From Desulfobacteraceae bacterium UBA5623 (GTDB lineage: Bacteria; Desulfobacterota; DSM-4660; Desulfatiglandales; Desulfatiglandaceae), in the NCBI GenBank assembly GCA_002424495.1, contig DIKH01000191.1, positions 1 to 6,554 of the forward strand: DNA of 6,554 bases, read 5' to 3'. A program made the position numbers and the translations under genes. Each line of letters opens with the position of its first letter. Position 1 is the first letter of the stretch. Under the pieces are notes generated by a model that saw nothing but the letters and a program-made list of their open reading frames with translations, made no database searches and had not been told where the DNA came from. Below, in pieces: positions 6,359-6,554 of the stretch.

Positions 6359-6382
6359 GGCGGGAGATTACCCTATCCCGCC
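6359..6382 (-). repeat. GC-rich inverted repeat in the 5' region of the radical SAM gene
   Basis: GGCGGGA and TCCCGCC form a perfect 7-bp stem around a 10-base loop, 34-57 bases upstream of the radical SAM ATG. It shares two bases with the neighbouring palindrome, so the two hairpins are tandem and could stack or compete. No T-run follows on either strand, which argues against a terminator. Confidence 0.5.
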
Positions 6383-6403
6383 ATTTGAATTTGATTCAAA
6401 TGG
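6381..6403. repeat. Perfect 10-bp palindrome, possible operator
   Basis: CCATTTGAAT and ATTCAAATGG are perfectly complementary with a 3-base centre (TTG on the plus strand), 56-78 bases upstream of the radical SAM start. The 23-bp dyad has the size and symmetry of a dimeric repressor site. As RNA it would form a tight hairpin with a 3-base loop. I do not recognise it as the box of a particular regulator. Confidence 0.55.
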
Positions 6404-6554
6404 TTCAATAACACACTGGGCCAATACTTATGCGACCTCGGCCTGTTTGTTTTCCTTATACGAGTCCATCAATTTTCATTTACAGGTTCTTGTCAGTTAA
6501 ATTTATAAATATACTAATTCAATTATAATTAAGCAAGAAGTTAACCTAAAAAAG
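6404..6554. other. AT-rich region without a recognisable gene
   Basis: This is the distal part of the sequence upstream of the radical SAM gene. It contains only short ORFs, such as ATG-initiated MKIDGLV followed by TAA on the minus strand near 6480, with no ribosome site or family resemblance. It is rich in A and T between about 6490 and 6540, as expected for a promoter region. No cobalamin riboswitch B12 box, tRNA or mobile-element end is visible. Confidence 0.6.
6508..6536 (-). promoter_or_regulatory. Possible promoter of the radical SAM gene
   Basis: TTGCTT (6536-6531) and TATATT (6513-6508) are spaced by 17 bp in an AT-rich stretch. The match is weaker than that of the cimA promoter, and AT-rich DNA produces such pairs by chance. 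If used, the transcript would have a 5' leader of about 175 bases including the two inverted repeats at 6359-6403. Confidence 0.35.

Noticed and set aside
6326..6554. Cobalamin riboswitch upstream of the B12-dependent radical SAM gene
   Set aside because: No GCCACTG-type B12 box or matching multi-helix layout was found. The gene uses B12 but the leader shows only two simple hairpins.

Overview
The window is a bacterial chromosomal segment in which every supportable gene lies on the minus strand, so transcription runs from high to low coordinates. It holds a branched-chain amino acid biosynthesis operon, cimA-leuA-leuC (leuC runs off the left edge), with its promoter and leader, preceded by an unrelated-looking B12-binding radical SAM gene. 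Shine-Dalgarno sites are clear (GGAG, AGGGAG, AGGAGG). The long-type citramalate synthase, the short archaeal/anaerobe-type LeuC and an oxygen-sensitive B12 radical SAM enzyme together suggest an anaerobic bacterium. Desulfobacterota (the former Deltaproteobacteria) is my best guess from overall protein style, but this is inference, not proof.

Layout in the direction of transcription. 6554-6326: AT-rich upstream region with a weak promoter-like pair and two adjacent inverted repeats. 6325-4556: B12-binding radical SAM protein of unknown substrate, with no obvious terminator after it. 4535-4470: A-tract UP-like element and a strong sigma70-type promoter (TTGACA, 17 bp, TAATAT). 4431-4309: a 40-codon leader ORF packed with Ile, Val and Leu codons. 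4291-4251: a perfect 16-bp terminator hairpin with a run of nine T, ending 22 bases before the cimA start. 4228-2636: cimA. 2661-1117: leuA, overlapping cimA by 26 bases. 1115 to the window edge: leuC, starting one base after the leuA stop.

The gene products cooperate. CimA condenses pyruvate and acetyl-CoA to citramalate, opening the threonine-independent route to 2-oxobutyrate and isoleucine. LeuA condenses 2-oxoisovalerate and acetyl-CoA to 2-isopropylmalate, opening leucine synthesis. LeuC, with a LeuD subunit expected just outside the window, isomerises the products of both.

The most notable item is the cimA leader. Four short segments (4401-4391, 4327-4316, 4291-4276, 4271-4256) can pair as 1:2, 2:3 and 3:4, the arrangement of a ribosome-mediated transcription attenuator. 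Segment 1 is itself made of the Val-Val-Ile control codons, and the leader stop codon is placed so that a terminating ribosome would cover segment 2. The sequence therefore supports a complete Ile/Val/Leu-sensing attenuator in front of cimA.
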